33,989 bases of DNA from an uncultured Oscillospiraceae bacterium (GTDB lineage: Bacteria; Bacillota; Clostridia; Oscillospirales; Oscillospiraceae), in contig CANQVO010000019.1 of the NCBI GenBank assembly GCA_947627325.1, positions 1-33,989 on the forward strand, written 5' to 3'. The position numbers were made by a program, and so were the translations under genes. The notes under the pieces are model-generated. The model searched no databases. It was not told the origin of the DNA and worked only from the letters and a program-made list of their open reading frames with translations. Positions within the stretch are counted from its first letter, which is position 1. Every line of letters starts with the position of its first letter. Below, in pieces: positions 9,201 through 14,547 of this stretch.

Positions 9201-11041
9201 CTCGTGTCGGAGTCGCCCGGCGCCAACTGCGCGTTAGCACCGTGATTCAGGGTAAAACCGTCCCCCTTCAACTGGACGTCGGTAATGGTGACAGTTACCC
9301 CCTTGTCGTGATTGGCGATCGTGATCGCCGCGGCGTCCGGCGGCAAATAGCCGCACACCGCCTCCGCAAAGGTCGGCGGGGTAATGCCCAGGTTAATGTG
9401 ATACACGATCTGGCCACTGCTTTGGGTCGTGATCCCGGTCTCGCCGCGGGTGAGGGTCCCCCAAACGTCGATCGTCCCCTCGTTGATGATCTTCCCATCG
9501 TTGTCGAGGACGGCGTCCCTGTCGTCCGCGCCGCCGATGTTGACGTTGCCCTTGTTGGTCATGGTCACGCTTTTGGTAATATGCAGGGGATGACCATCCT
9601 TCACATTCAAGGTCTTGCCGGATGGGACCTCAAAATTATATCCAGGCGTCGGCGTGCCGTATATCTCGCCGGTGTCGCCGTCAAAAATGATGCCGCTCCA
9701 GCTGTCTTTTCCGCTCTCATCCGAAATGCTGCTGGCGAAGATCACGGCGTTGCCCGCTTCTGTCCCGGTAGAAAAGCTGGTGCCGATGCCGACACCGCCA
9801 TCTCCGTTGGCGGTGACGGTCCCGCCGGTGATCTCCACCGTCCCGCCGGAACTCTCTTCTCCGCCGCCGATCCCGGCGTTATATTCAGACCCGGTCGCGT
9901 TGACGATCCCGCCGGTGATTTTGATGGTCCCGCCGCTACTGTCCTTTAGGGGATCGATGGACCCGCTGCCGATACCGGATCCACCACTCGCGGTCGCAGT
10001 GACGGTCCCGCCGTTGATGGTGATGGTTCCTCCGCTGCCACTTTGGCCCCCGCCACCGATACCGGCTCCGTAGTCGCCACCGGTCGCGGTGACGTTGCCG
10101 CCGTCGATCGTGATGGTTCCGCCGTTGCCACCAAAGGTCAAGATCCTGTCGGCACTCCCGCCGCCGATGCCGGCGCCGCCGCCATCCCCGGTCGCGGTGA
10201 CGGTCCCGCCGGTGATGATGATGGTCCCGCCATCACCAAGGTCTCCGCCGCCGATACCGGCGCCATCGCTGCCTCCGTTGGCGGTGACGGTCCCGCCGGT
10301 GATGGTGATGGTTTCAGTATTGGAGCATTGTGCTCCGCTGCCGATACCGGAACTACTGCGATTTCCGGTCGCGGTGACGGTCCCGCCATTGATGGTGATG
10401 GCCCCATTGGTGCCTTTATATCCGCCGCCGATGCCGGCGCCGAGGTCGCCACCGGTCGCTTTGATGACCCCGCCGTTGATGGTGATGGCTCCGCCGTCAT
10501 CATTGGTCCCGCCAATGCCCGCGTTATCATTATTACCAGTCGCCACGATGGAACCCGACTGCTCCTCCTGGCCGTAGATGGTCAGACTGCTGCCCCTGGG
10601 CACGCCGATGCCCACATTCGCGGTCAGGGTGAAGCCGTCCTCCAGAATGAGGTTGACAGTTCCGCTCACCGTGATGCGGCTGCTGATGGTGACGCTTTGG
10701 CTGACAACGTACCAGCCAGTGCTCCACGCGGTGGTTTCCTCCGCAATATCAGTCGCGGAAGGTTGGGTCTGGGGATCGCCGTTGGCGTCGATGTAAGAAA
10801 TGCTCGCCGCCATCGCCATCACCATCGGCTCGTCCGTCCCGGAGGTATGGGTCGGCGCCGTTGGCGTCGTCTTGTCCTCGGCCGTCGGAGCGCCGCCCCG
10901 CGACCCGCCCAGCGGGGTCTCCGCCCGCTCCTGGTGATCGCCGTTCTCATCGGCTATGGGCATGGCCGCCCACGCCGCCGAGGGCAGCAGGGTGAAGGCC
11001 ATCGCCGCGGCCAACAGCGCGCTTATGATCCGTTTTTTCAT
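3230..11041 (-). CDS. Giant SLH-anchored surface protein 1 (GLUG, InlB-type and MBG-type repeats)
   Basis: About 2603 residues. Approximate order: signal peptide (1-26, MKKRIISALLAAAMAFTLL); nine Gly-rich beta-helix units around AGIGGG...ITINGGTVTAT (169-422); an Ig-like segment (550-655); GLUG repeats with NCYNTGTVTG (660-935); an InlB/Flg_new-type repeat (985-1050); a second GLUG block (1060-1430); another InlB-type repeat (1490-1557); MBG-like domains with YTGAAQELVTAG (1577-1990); a His/Cys motif HWHVC...CAVCG (2000-2070); a carboxypeptidase-regulatory-like domain (2078-2147); a further InlB-like repeat (2333-2400); three SLH domains (2408-2600) that bind secondary cell-wall polymer. The first part resembles Cthe_2159-type carbohydrate-binding helices. 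An adhesin or glycan-binding role is inferred. The start ATG 11041 has GAGG 9 nt upstream; an in-frame ATG at 11050 touches that site. Paralogue of 14548-21906. Confidence 0.9.
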   Translation of the reverse strand: MKKRIISALLAAAMAFTLLPSAAWAAMPIADENGDHQERAETPLGGSRGGAPTAEDKTTPTAPTHTSGTDEPMVMAMAASISYIDANGDPQTQPSATDIAEETTAWSTGWYVVSQSVTISSRITVSGTVNLILEDGFTLTANVGIGVPRGSSLTIYGQEEQSGSIVATGNNDNAGIGGTNDDGGAITINGGVIKATGGDLGAGIGGGYKGTNGAITINGGTVTATGNRSSSGIGSGAQCSNTETITITGGTVTANGGSDGAGIGGGDLGDGGTIIITGGTVTATGDGGGAGIGGGSADRILTFGGNGGTITIDGGNVTATGGDYGAGIGGGGQSGSGGTITINGGTVTATASGGSGIGSGSIDPLKDSSGGTIKITGGIVNATGSEYNAGIGGGEESSGGTVEITGGTVTANGDGGVGIGTSFSTGTEAGNAVIFASSISDESGKDSWSGIIFDGDTGEIYGTPTPGYNFEVPSGKTLNVKDGHPLHITKSVTMTNKGNVNIGGADDRDAVLDNDGKIINEGTIDVWGTLTRGETGITTQSSGQIVYHINLGITPPTFAEAVCGYLPPDAAAITIANHDKGVTVTITDVQLKGDGFTLNHGANAQLAPGDSDTSWTIQPNAGLSVGKHTATITVTYTFNGEVSGTATAEVTFTVNMAEGSGTSGDPYRIPDLATLEAVRDYINADADGGKDEYFELTAPIDMSTTYGADKDDTSWTPIGTSSNQFQGTFDGGGFEISGLYINTEEDYQGLFGRVSYSGAIKNLTVSGGVTGQRYAGGIVGLNSGVISDCISNCDVSGTYYTGGIAGGNSSSSGSIENCYNTGAISGSHYTGGIAGQQSSSGSIKNCYNTGTVTGKDQDTGGIAGSSTSSIQNCYNTGTVTGIDYTGGIVANNTGDVENCYNTGTVNVRNSGDRAGGIGYNYAGSIKNCYYLDTCGAKGQGTAKTEDAFQSGEVTWLLQDKQEPQVWGQTVGADYPALTGEEEKKVYQITGVVKDPDSIVWYSNREATLPAEPSRAGFIFDGWATEQGSPADFDQDFSVSKDMTVYAVWKLPFEGAGTALDPYRIPNLATLEAFRDYINDGNGIDEHFKLTENIDMSTTYGADKGEGGTSWTPIGTSSNQFQGTFDGDGREISGLYLSLNATGEEDSLGLFGESAGTICDLTVSGTILASDDGPYAGEIVGTNAGTVSGCTSAGSVTIEDAADRPYVMGAGGTAGGIAGSNTGTVTDCDSSAEIAVTVSSSKTIICAVGGIVGMSGSMEYMAEDAGEIAVKDCRFSGQVTGSISGDVMAAGFGGIVGMTMMMASDGAVEGCVNAGRVSGSIDSTSTMMGAGIGGIMGTNLAEGGAARVKNCVNTGEVSADGAGGVGGIVGLNVSAEPDTSPAVVERCYNTGAVTGTGEAVPGAVVGINAMESAGYEEPTTMVGEVVNCYYLSGGADGIGAGTGEAAAKNAEQFASGEVAWLLQKGQSAQVWGQKLSDEADDYPVLTSDGDKKVCKVTFATEGNENYAARYANPDGKVTLPKDPKKDNYTFVKWAKTRAADGEKFDEMTPVTEDMTVYAVGQANFGGESDPIPVSAAYGEGATLDLSKHMAYENGNDAKGKFTYTIEGEDSAKFQIIAGDILTVPKDLTAGEYTLTIKAEEKTPEYALMSVERYGTDPVTLTVKVSISKVAPTVTEPTALELTYTGAAQELVTAGETQDGTMQYSLDNADYSAEIPKGTRAKTYTVWYQVIGDANHTDTAPGQLTVTIAKAKAVVTETPTPTATGYTGEEIALVSGGASNFGSLVYSLTETGPFQAEAPTATEAGTYTVYYMVEGTDNWDASEVGNVQVEIHPADSSATVRRRTGLVYSGAAQALVTAGNVTGGQLVYALGEDAELVPASGYESRTPAATDAGTYYVWWKILGDVDHGDTDPTCITVTISPFPATFEPVAAETPYTGAAASVPVAQTAGQTPAIDPAKITVSYEQDGAAAEPVLPGTYDVLVAVTDPNFTLTGGAERVKVGTLTITHVHVYAEEWAHDESNHWHVCQGVGECDAPRSGQAAHAWDGGVVTQEPTVEAEGSRLYTCAVCGATKREAISKLDTFQISGAVTDQAGAPLPRAAVRLTRGSETVAETVTDDQGRYSFSSVPAGLYNVAATWADVTKTILVELSDADASQRDIQMPNGKVSSVVEVLGEDTPDVVVGGVDAIAEAEAASPAETVTVTLTVAKQEEPTDKEEIDQLIAGQKDDVLYLDVSLLKQINTQPTQAITDTGVRVLEIIVPYDFTGKRSVTVYRKHGDDPAAALTALAARPDLAAAEDGTFFADQENGWIAIYASKFSTYAIGYQTASAGSSSVARYVLTATAGEGGTIDPAGAVRVRRGADQSYAIRPEAGFEVANVLVDGASVGAVTAYTFENVAAAHTIQAIFQKAGADGLPFSDVAPGDWFYDSVREVYQRGLMQGVDATTFAPMQGATRATVVTILYRLAGSPATQADLAYADVSGDAWYAQAVRWAEEAGVAIGYGDGRFGPEDPITREQLAVMLWRYAAAQGRDVSVGEDTNILSYQDFDQIADWAIPGLQWAAGSGILRGTASGATLSPQTPATRAELATVLARYCESATLKETNEAE
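3233..3815 (-). other. Three SLH domains of surface protein 1
   Basis: C-terminal region with three S-layer homology repeats: FSDVAPGDWFYDSVREVYQ, YADVSGDAWYAQAVRWAEE and IADWAIPGLQWAAGSGI, each ending in TRA(T/E) or TREQ-type helices (ATRATVVTILYRL, ITREQLAVMLWRY, ATRAELATVLARY). SLH domains bind pyruvylated secondary wall polymer, so the protein is non-covalently held at the surface. Very similar to the end of the second giant protein. Confidence 0.9.
8230..8650 (-). repeat. GLUG-coding tandem repeats in surface protein 1
   Basis: Imperfect repeats of roughly 66-78 bp encode GGIAG...SI(K/E/Q)NCYNTGTVTG. The plus strand repeatedly shows GTGTTATAGCA(A/G)TTTT. Identity at DNA level suggests recent internal duplication. 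The block is noticeably more AT-rich than the flanking parts of the gene. Confidence 0.8.
9776..10537 (-). repeat. Gly-rich beta-helix repeats in surface protein 1
   Basis: About nine degenerate units of roughly 29 codons, each with (A/S)GIG(G/S)G, a variable loop, then ITI(N/T)GG(T/N)VTATG. The DNA is repetitive as well, with GGTGACGGTCCCGCC recurring. The regular strand pattern fits a right-handed beta-helix or solenoid. Confidence 0.85.
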
Positions 11042-11082
11042 CGTTACCATCCTCGCTTTCTCAAGAACGGTGAGAGTTCATC

Positions 11083-11127
11083 CTGTCCGTGGGACCCCCC
11101 ACGGACAGGGCTGGGTTAGCCCAGCCC
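11083..11127 (-). other. Double hairpin in the leader of surface protein 1
   Basis: Two adjacent perfect hairpins lie between promoter and start codon: an 11-bp stem (CTGTCCGTGGG with its complement at 11098-11108, 4-nt loop) and an 8-bp stem (GGGCTGGG, 11108-11115, with 11120-11127, 4-nt loop). There is no T-run, so an mRNA-stabilising or regulatory leader structure is more likely than a terminator. Confidence 0.65.
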
Positions 11128-11175
11128 CTAATTGACCTTCCGCCACACGCCGAAAAAATCCATTTTTACAAGTAT

Positions 11176-11206
11176 ATTATACCATGTTCACCCATGAACA
11201 AGTCAA
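11176..11206 (-). promoter_or_regulatory. Promoter of surface protein 1 with 19-bp spacer and internal dyad
   Basis: Minus strand: TTGACT (11206-11201), a 19-nt spacer, perfect TATAAT (11181-11176). The spacer holds the inverted repeat TGTTCA-N4-TGAACA (11185-11200). A spacer of 19 bp with a dyad between -35 and -10 is the arrangement used by MerR-family regulators; a simple repressor operator is the alternative. The leader is about 130 nt. Confidence 0.7.
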
Positions 11207-11252
11207 CAGGAAAAGCAAAAAAGTTGAAAAAAATGTCTTAGACCCGATCCCC

Positions 11253-11321
11253 CCTGCCCCGCCCGGGAAACAGCGCCCCCACGGCATGAAAAAAGCCCTG
11301 AAACCGCGGCGGTTCAGGGCT
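11253..11321. repeat. Direct repeat A flanking the DinJ/YafQ cassette
   Basis: About 69 bp starting CCTGCCCCGCC and running through the toxin terminator. It matches 11967-12036 in the same orientation with only about ten differences and one indel. Confidence 0.75.
11294..11321 (-). terminator. Terminator of the DinJ/YafQ-type operon
   Basis: The stem AGCCCTGAA paired with TTCAGGGCT encloses a GC-rich inner part. On the minus strand it is followed by TTTTTT. It lies 8 bp past the toxin stop. Confidence 0.85.
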
Positions 11322-11329
11322 CCTTCCCG

Positions 11330-11608
11330 TCAAAACAGATCGCTGTGGCTTCCCGTCCGGATCAGTCTCAGGATGAGTACGTCCTGGTACACCTTGTAGA
11401 CCAAAAGCCAGTCCGGCTCGATGTGGCATTCGCGCATACCCTTGTAGTCCCTGGAGTTGGTCAGATCGTGGTCCCGGTACTTCTCCGGCAGCGGCTTTTC
11501 GGCCTGGAGGATGCCCACGACCTCTTCCAGCTTTTTGGGGTCGCAGCCCCGTTTGACCGCCAGCTTGTAGTCCCTCTTGAATTGGCTCGAAAACGCAAGT
11601 CTAAGCAT
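11330..11608 (-). CDS. yafQ: YafQ-family mRNA-interferase toxin
   Basis: A 92-residue RelE-superfamily toxin of the YafQ type. LRLAFSSQFKRDYKLAVKRGCDPKKLEEVVGIL is the N-terminal strand and helices; PLPEKYRDHDLTNSRDYKGMRECHIEPDWLLVYKV holds the conserved HxL...RECH(I)xPDWLL(V)Y core; LILRLIRTGSHSDLF is the ending with the catalytic His common in YafQ proteins. These toxins cut mRNA on the ribosome. The ATG at 11608 lies within ATGCTTAG, overlapping the antitoxin stop by 8 nt. All expected core residues look present, so it is likely active. Confidence 0.93.
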   Translation of the reverse strand: MLRLAFSSQFKRDYKLAVKRGCDPKKLEEVVGILQAEKPLPEKYRDHDLTNSRDYKGMRECHIEPDWLLVYKVYQDVLILRLIRTGSHSDLF

Positions 11609-11867
11609 TGAGGGCCTCCATCATTTCGGCCACGCTGTCAAAGGGGCCGTACAGATCCTCGCCCTTTTCCGCGTCGTCCATGGCCTTCAACGTCGTCTCG
11701 CTCGGGACGTCCCGCCCGATGGAAAACGGGATCCTCCTCTCGTAGATCGACTGCTTCAGGAACACATTGATCGCCGTGGACAGGTCCATCCCAAACTCCG
11801 CGAACAGCTCCTGCGCTTTTGCCTTCACATCGGCGTCAACGGAGATGCTGGTCGAAACCTTTGCCAT
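11601..11867 (-). CDS. dinJ: RelB/DinJ-family antitoxin
   Basis: An 88-residue antitoxin. STSISVDADVKAKAQELFAEFGMDLSTAINVFLKQSIYERRIPF is the ribbon-helix-helix DNA-binding region of RelB/DinJ proteins. The acidic C-terminal tail (DAEKGEDLYGPFDSVAEMMEAL) should wrap the toxin. ATG 11867 has AAGGAG 9 nt upstream. It is first in the operon, immediately behind a strong promoter, which such antitoxins normally repress. Confidence 0.93.
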   Translation of the reverse strand: MAKVSTSISVDADVKAKAQELFAEFGMDLSTAINVFLKQSIYERRIPFSIGRDVPSETTLKAMDDAEKGEDLYGPFDSVAEMMEALNA

Positions 11868-11890
11868 ATCTCATCACTCCTTATGCGGCT

Positions 11891-11918
11891 ATTATACCAT
11901 ATTACACTTATATGTCAA
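11891..11918 (-). promoter_or_regulatory. Promoter of the DinJ/YafQ-type operon
   Basis: Minus strand: consensus TTGACA (11918-11913), a 16-nt spacer, consensus TATAAT (11896-11891). The surrounding 60 bp are strikingly AT-rich compared with the window. Confidence 0.85.
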
Positions 11919-11966
11919 TATAATATACATATATTTTAACAGGAGCCAGTGAGGTGAGCATTTCCT

Positions 11967-12036
11967 CCTGCCCCGCCTGGAAAACAACGCCCCCGCGGCA
12001 GGAAAAAAGCCCCGAGACCGTAGCGGTTTCAGGGCT
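11967..12036. repeat. Direct repeat B flanking the DinJ/YafQ cassette
   Basis: Second copy of the sequence at 11253-11321, same orientation, on the upstream side of the toxin-antitoxin pair. It includes a second copy of the terminator-like hairpin. Confidence 0.75.
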
Positions 12037-12039
12037 TTT
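12005..12039. terminator. Bidirectional terminator-like hairpin
   Basis: AAAAGCCC pairs with GGGCTTTT, continuing after one mismatch through GAGACCG/CGGTTTC around a 3-nt loop, with A- and T-runs on the two sides. It insulates the toxin-antitoxin cassette from the sigma-factor operon. Confidence 0.7.
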
Positions 12040-12156
12040 CCTTTGGGCTTTAGCGGGGTAAAATCAGGGGCGGGGGCGGCGGGTTTGGGATTTTTTACGG
12101 CGGGGCGATAGATTTGGCGGGGGCGCGTCGTTTTAGGGGTGAAGGAGGTGGCGCGT

Positions 12157-12645
12157 GTGGAACAGGAGCGGGCGGAGCGGTTGGTCGCGCAATACACCGA
12201 CACACTGCTGCGGATCGGCTACACCTGGCTGGGGGATCTGGACGACGCCAAGGACATCTGCCAGATCGCGTTGATCCGGGCCCTGCGGGCGGACAAGACC
12301 TTCCCCAGCCCGGAGCGGGAACGGGCCTGGATCATCCGGGTGGCGGTCAACGCGTGCAAGGACTGGAAAAAGAGCGCCTGGTTCCGCCACCGGGCCCGCC
12401 TGGAGGACACCCTGCCCCTGTGGGTGGAGCCGCCCCAGGAGGGCGGGCTGTTGGAACTGGTGCAGAGCCTGCCGCTCAAATACCGGCAGGTCATCTATCT
12501 GCGCTACTACGAGGGGTATCAGGTCCGGGAAATCGCCAAACTGCTGGGCGAGACGGCGGGGCTGGTGAGCGTGCATTTGAGCCGGGCCCGGGCAAAATTG
12601 AAGACACTGTGGGAGGCGGAGCAAAATGGAACGATATCGGAGTGA
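12157..12645 (+). CDS. ECF-type RNA polymerase sigma factor
   Basis: About 162 residues. Region 2 runs from the start to about residue 70: YTDTLLRIGYTWLGDLDDAKDICQIALIRAL (DDAKDICQ is the core-binding motif), then ERERAWIIRVAVNACKDWKKS. Region 4 lies near residues 105-155: LPLKYRQVIYLRYYEGYQVREIAKLLGETAGLVSVHLSRARAKL, a helix-turn-helix for -35 recognition. I chose GTG 12157, 8 nt after AAGGAGG (12142-12148); upstream in-frame GTG codons overlap that site. The reading frame overlaps the next gene by 20 nt, the usual sigma/anti-sigma coupling. ECF factors commonly direct transcription of their own operon plus envelope genes; the two flanking surface-protein genes are candidate targets, by inference only. 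Confidence 0.92.
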   Translation: MEQERAERLVAQYTDTLLRIGYTWLGDLDDAKDICQIALIRALRADKTFPSPERERAWIIRVAVNACKDWKKSAWFRHRARLEDTLPLWVEPPQEGGLLELVQSLPLKYRQVIYLRYYEGYQVREIAKLLGETAGLVSVHLSRARAKLKTLWEAEQNGTISE

Positions 12646-14029
12646 ACTGGACCGGCTGGCCGTGGATGAGGCCGGCAAGGCGGCCCTGGCCCGGTGGCTG
12701 GCGGAGAAGAAACCGGCCCCCCGGCGGGAGCCGCGGGTCCTTCGCCCCGCCCTGCTGGCGGCGGCGGTGGCGGCGCTTCTGGCGACGACGGCGCTGGCCG
12801 TGGGTCTGCTGGGCGGCTGGGAGGCGTTTTTCGGTCAGGTCCCGGTGCGGGTGACCGCCCCGGTGGGGGTCAGCGCCGCCAGCGGGGACTACGCCATCAC
12901 CCTGGAGGAGACCATCGTGGACCAGGACGGGGCGGCCTTTCTGCTCTCCCTGCGGCGCGCCGACGGCGGCGCGCTGGAGGGCAGGCCCGAGCCCTATGGG
13001 ATGAGACTGGAGATAGCGGACGAAGACGCCAGCCTATACTTTTCCCACCAGACGCCCATTTACAGCGAGGACGGAAAGACCGCCTACTACTGCTTTCAGT
13101 TCAGCCACTCCAGCGCGGAGGTGGACGCCCTGGCGGGCCGCCGGCTGACCCTCTCCTACCAGGGCGTCGTGGACAGCGCGTGGCCCGAGGCGCGCCGGGC
13201 GGACAGGCGGGAGACGGTCTCCCTGGCGCCCCTGGCCCCCCTGGTCCAGCAGGCGCGGGCGGGCTTTCCCATCCACGCCGATATGCTCGACGCCGATTTT
13301 GCCGCCGCCATGGACCAGCTGGACGCCGCCCTCGTCCCCGGCGCTGTGCCGCTGGCCAGGGGCGGCGGGGCGGTGTACTCCCTGGCGGGCGGGGTCCTGG
13401 CGGGGGACGGGAGGGCCCTCGCCCTGGCCCTGTGCCAGCCCGACGCGCCGTACCGGGAGGGGGTGTATCTGACCTACGCGGCCGGCATCACCGCCCTTAC
13501 CGACGTCCGCACCGGGGAGCGCCTGGACGCGGAACACGCCCCCTGGGGCCGCGGCGACCACTCCGTGGACCTCTTCGCCCTGGCGCGCCCCCTGGCCCCG
13601 GAGGACCTCCCCTATCTGGAGGCCCAGGTGGAGTATGACACGGTAAAGCTCCTCTCCGACCAGCCCTTTGCCCTGACCTTCCCGGTGGAGAACGCCGGCT
13701 GTCTGCGGGAGGCGACGCTGGACCGGGAGTTGAGCGTCCCCTGGGGCCGGGGCTCGCTCTACCGCCTCCAAGCCACGGGGGTCCGGGTCTCGGCCCTAAA
13801 GGTGTCCGTCCTCTTTGACCAGCTGGAGCGGGCGGAGGCGGCGCCCACGGAAGAGCCGGAAATTCAGCTGTTCCGCGGGGGCGGCGACCCCATCCCCCTC
13901 CGGGCGGAGATCCTCCCCAGCGAGAAGACCGGCGTTATGACGCTTTTCCCCGCAAATCGGAGCGTCCTGATCGACCCCGCCGACGTGACCGCCCTCCAAC
14001 TGGGCGATACCCGCATCGACCTGCCATAA
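12626..14029 (+). CDS. Membrane anti-sigma factor (DUF4179-like)
   Basis: 467 residues. The first 40 form a short charged cytosolic region (MERYRSELDRLAVDEAGKAALARWL), the expected sigma-binding part. Residues about 41-62 are one membrane helix (RPALLAAAVAALLATTALAVGLL). The remaining 400 residues are extracytoplasmic, opening with ASGDYAITLEETIVDQDGAAFLL, typical of DUF4179-type proteins paired with ECF sigma factors in Clostridia. It probably holds the sigma factor at the membrane until an envelope signal is sensed. ATG 12626 has GGAGG 9 nt upstream inside the sigma gene. I see no zinc-binding anti-sigma motif, so the mode of sigma binding is uncertain. Confidence 0.8.
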   Translation: MERYRSELDRLAVDEAGKAALARWLAEKKPAPRREPRVLRPALLAAAVAALLATTALAVGLLGGWEAFFGQVPVRVTAPVGVSAASGDYAITLEETIVDQDGAAFLLSLRRADGGALEGRPEPYGMRLEIADEDASLYFSHQTPIYSEDGKTAYYCFQFSHSSAEVDALAGRRLTLSYQGVVDSAWPEARRADRRETVSLAPLAPLVQQARAGFPIHADMLDADFAAAMDQLDAALVPGAVPLARGGGAVYSLAGGVLAGDGRALALALCQPDAPYREGVYLTYAAGITALTDVRTGERLDAEHAPWGRGDHSVDLFALARPLAPEDLPYLEAQVEYDTVKLLSDQPFALTFPVENAGCLREATLDRELSVPWGRGSLYRLQATGVRVSALKVSVLFDQLERAEAAPTEEPEIQLFRGGGDPIPLRAEILPSEKTGVMTLFPANRSVLIDPADVTALQLGDTRIDLP

Positions 14030-14053
14030 CCCCCGCCGGACAGCAGGCGGGGG
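14030..14053 (+). terminator. Possible terminator of the sigma/anti-sigma operon
   Basis: The 8-bp stem CCCCCGCC/GGCGGGGG starts 1 bp after the anti-sigma stop. There is no T-run after it, so termination is uncertain. Confidence 0.45.
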
Positions 14054-14159
14054 TGTGAAAGGGAATGGTCGGGCTCTCAAGCCATCCATCCGCAGGCAAC
14101 AGAGGCAGAGGCGGCCGCGGCGTGAGCATTAGAAACGCTATGCATCGTTGGCGCATCAC

Positions 14160-14460
14160 GTCGCGCCGCCAAAGGCGGCATCTTCCACTACCGATCCTGT
14201 CATTCCGGGCCGCCGAGTGGAAGAAGGAGAGGCACCAATCATAAGCCCCCTCTTTTCTCTTTGGAGTCCAGGACCGTTTCTCTTTTCTCCGCAGAGAAAA
14301 GAGAAATGGTCCTGGCCCCCGCGCCGGGAGGCGCGACCTTTGCCCGGTTCGGGCAACAACAAGCCCTTCGTTGAGAGGAAACACCTTGCCTCACGGAAAA
14401 AGAGGGCAACCCCCGTTCGGGAGGACAAACGCCGCCCATAGTAGGCGCAAAATCCCCCCG
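14160..14460. other. Hairpin-rich non-coding segment
   Basis: No convincing gene. A string of inverted repeats lies here: GCCGCC-AAA-GGCGGC (14165-14179); a 22-bp stem with one G-T pair and loop CGCA (arms 14268-14289 and 14294-14315, core TTTCTCTTTTCTC); CGCGCC-GGGA-GGCGCG (14320-14335); TGCCCG-GTT-CGGGCA (14341-14355); and a looser TTGCC/GGCAA pair further on. Either a structured RNA or a dispersed palindromic element. Confidence 0.5.
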
Positions 14461-14489
14461 CCGCGTGGCAAACCCTCAATGCCGCAAAA

Positions 14490-14517
14490 AAGGGGCGGGG
14501 CTATCGCCCCGCCCCTT
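14490..14517 (-). terminator. Terminator after the second giant surface-protein gene
   Basis: A 12-bp perfect stem (AAGGGGCGGGGC and complement, loop TATC). On the minus strand it is followed by a TTTTTT run. It lies about 30 bp past the stop at 14548. Confidence 0.9.
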
Positions 14518-14547
14518 CCTCTCATGGTGGCGTCGTTCGGCGGCCGC

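Noticed and set aside
9776-10537. Regular short repeats that could suggest a CRISPR array
   Set aside because: Repeats are degenerate, in frame with the surface protein and have no constant repeat/unique spacer pattern. No cas genes are present.
14156-14479. Minus-strand frame of 107 codons in the hairpin-rich gap
   Set aside because: No recognisable domain, and the frame runs through the long inverted repeats. More likely non-coding.
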